Below, piece after piece: positions 20,058-20,834 of a DNA stretch of 20,834 nt. Origin of the DNA: a virus. The notes beneath the pieces were generated by a model, which saw only the letters and a program-made list of their open reading frames with translations, was not told the DNA's origin and ran no database searches. Both the position numbers and the translations under genes were made by a program. How positions within the stretch are numbered: position 1 is the stretch's first letter; the number at the start of each line of letters is the position of its first letter. The DNA lies in IMG/VR virus record IMGVR_UViG_3300037847_002096, positions 3,121-23,954 of that record. One strand, given 5' to 3'.

Positions 20058-20834
20058 TCAGCTGATGCCGTAAAGCTTAAAAACGCCTGAGACTGTTCCC
20101 GAAACGGGGAACAGGCGCACCCCGTCAACATTGGTAAATGCTGAACCCTTTTCCATACTGCCACTGCCAAGGATTCCGCCGTTGCTAGCGCCTTGGCCAG
20201 TATGAAGTGTGTAACCTGCTCTATAAAACGTTTTAGATGTACTAGGGTCATCAATAATAATTTCTACAAGATTTAGGCCCTCCCCTAAACCCTCACTGAT
20301 TCCGTCTGTCAATTCAATTCTGCCTGAACTGCTGCTGCTCGCGCGACTAGGGCTGCTTCTATATTGAACATTCGCGTAATTGTATTCGCTTGAAGTGTTA
20401 AGCGTTCCGTTTACATAAAATTGCATACAGAATAAAACATTTCCTGAAGTTTCAACTTCTGATCCCAAGATTGCATACTGCCGGTAAGTGCTATTGATGT
20501 TGCTTGTAATGTCAACAGTCGACGCACTGCTTGCAGTTGTTGTTGACAGCAAATTCCACGCACCACCTCCTCCTGCTGCGTCTTGCCAAGTTGGTGCGCT
20601 GCCAGAACCGTTAGATGTCAGCACTTGACTGCTGGTTCCGTAATTAGCACCGCCTAAACCAATCGCACCATTAGATGCAATCCTCACCCTTTCTGCGCCG
20701 TTAGTACTAAAAGCAACTTCATCTGTGCCAGATGAATAAACTCCGTTGTCGGCAGAGCCAACACCAAGCGCAGGTGCCGCAGCTGTGCCGCTTGGCAAAA
20801 TCAACGCACCAGTCATGGTGTCGCCGTCAGCATC
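20058..20834 (-). CDS. Tail fibre protein, C-terminal part (start outside window)
   Basis: The frame stays open past the right edge. The visible part begins DADGDTMTGALILPSG, a motif common in tail fibres, so the true start lies beyond 20834; an ATG at 20816 is internal. At least 258 residues are visible. Features are a Ser/Ala/Gly-rich stretch, a GTSSQVLTSNGSGSAPTWQD motif like that in the collagen-like fibre, and a beta-rich C-terminal domain (QYAILGSEVETSGNVLFCMQ; DGVRLFPVSGTVSGVFKLYG). Receptor-binding role likely. Confidence 0.8.
   Translation of the reverse strand, partial: DADGDTMTGALILPSGTAAAPALGVGSADNGVYSSGTDEVAFSTNGAERVRIASNGAIGLGGANYGTSSQVLTSNGSGSAPTWQDAAGGGGAWNLLSTTTASSASTVDITSNINSTYRQYAILGSEVETSGNVLFCMQFYVNGTLNTSSEYNYANVQYRSSPSRASSSSSGRIELTDGISEGLGEGLNLVEIIIDDPSTSKTFYRAGYTLHTGQGASNGGILGSGSMEKGSAFTNVDGVRLFPVSGTVSGVFKLYGIS

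Overview
The window is about 20.8 kb of a tailed double-stranded DNA phage (Caudoviricetes). It is most likely a cyanophage of marine Synechococcus or a related picocyanobacterium. The phage call rests on a terminase pair, a portal protein, an exonuclease/RusA/annealase recombination set, and a tail-fibre block with collagen-like, LamG-like and tail-chaperone proteins. The cyanobacterial call is weaker. It comes from recalled resemblance of several small proteins (a signal-peptide barrel protein, tiny Lys/Arg-rich proteins, exported threonine/serine-rich proteins) to families I associate with marine cyanophages, and no database search was run. I see no tRNA, rRNA, integrase, transposase or CRISPR array. 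Tail type cannot be decided from this window.

Layout. (1) Positions 1-3489, minus strand: packaging and head block, read right to left as small terminase, large terminase, portal, an unknown small protein and the start of a probable head-morphogenesis protein cut by the window edge. (2) 3526-6809, minus strand: a tightly packed run of small genes, several sharing stop and start bases. It includes two ribbon-helix-helix (RHH) proteins, an AT-rich orphan gene with a nuclease-like motif, and at its upstream end a replication-initiator-like protein with a candidate internal origin. (3) 6790-10727, plus strand: recombination and replication block with PD-(D/E)XK nuclease, NrdR-type zinc ribbon, small proteins, RusA resolvase, Sak3/DUF1071-like annealase and two more RHH-like proteins. 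It contains a strong rho-independent terminator. (4) 10724-12324, minus strand: membrane and peptidase cluster with a C39-like protease and a possible NblA-like helical protein at its end. (5) 12351-14261, plus strand: a holin-like membrane protein followed by three translationally coupled exported proteins. (6) 14206-15494: an island of alternating strands with overlapping convergent ends and one pair of divergent genes whose start codons share a CATG. (7) 15498-20834, minus strand: tail-fibre and host-recognition block ending in a barrel protein and a terminator.

How the parts fit. The two head-to-head operons meet near 6800, which would let regulators and the origin sit together. The exonuclease, annealase and resolvase would act together in recombination-dependent replication. 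The exported proteins, C39 peptidase and barrel protein suggest an envelope-directed programme. The collagen-like fibre, LamG protein and BppU-like protein form the receptor-binding apparatus, assembled with the tail chaperone. Virtually all sequence is coding; no gene-free stretch reaches 300 bases.
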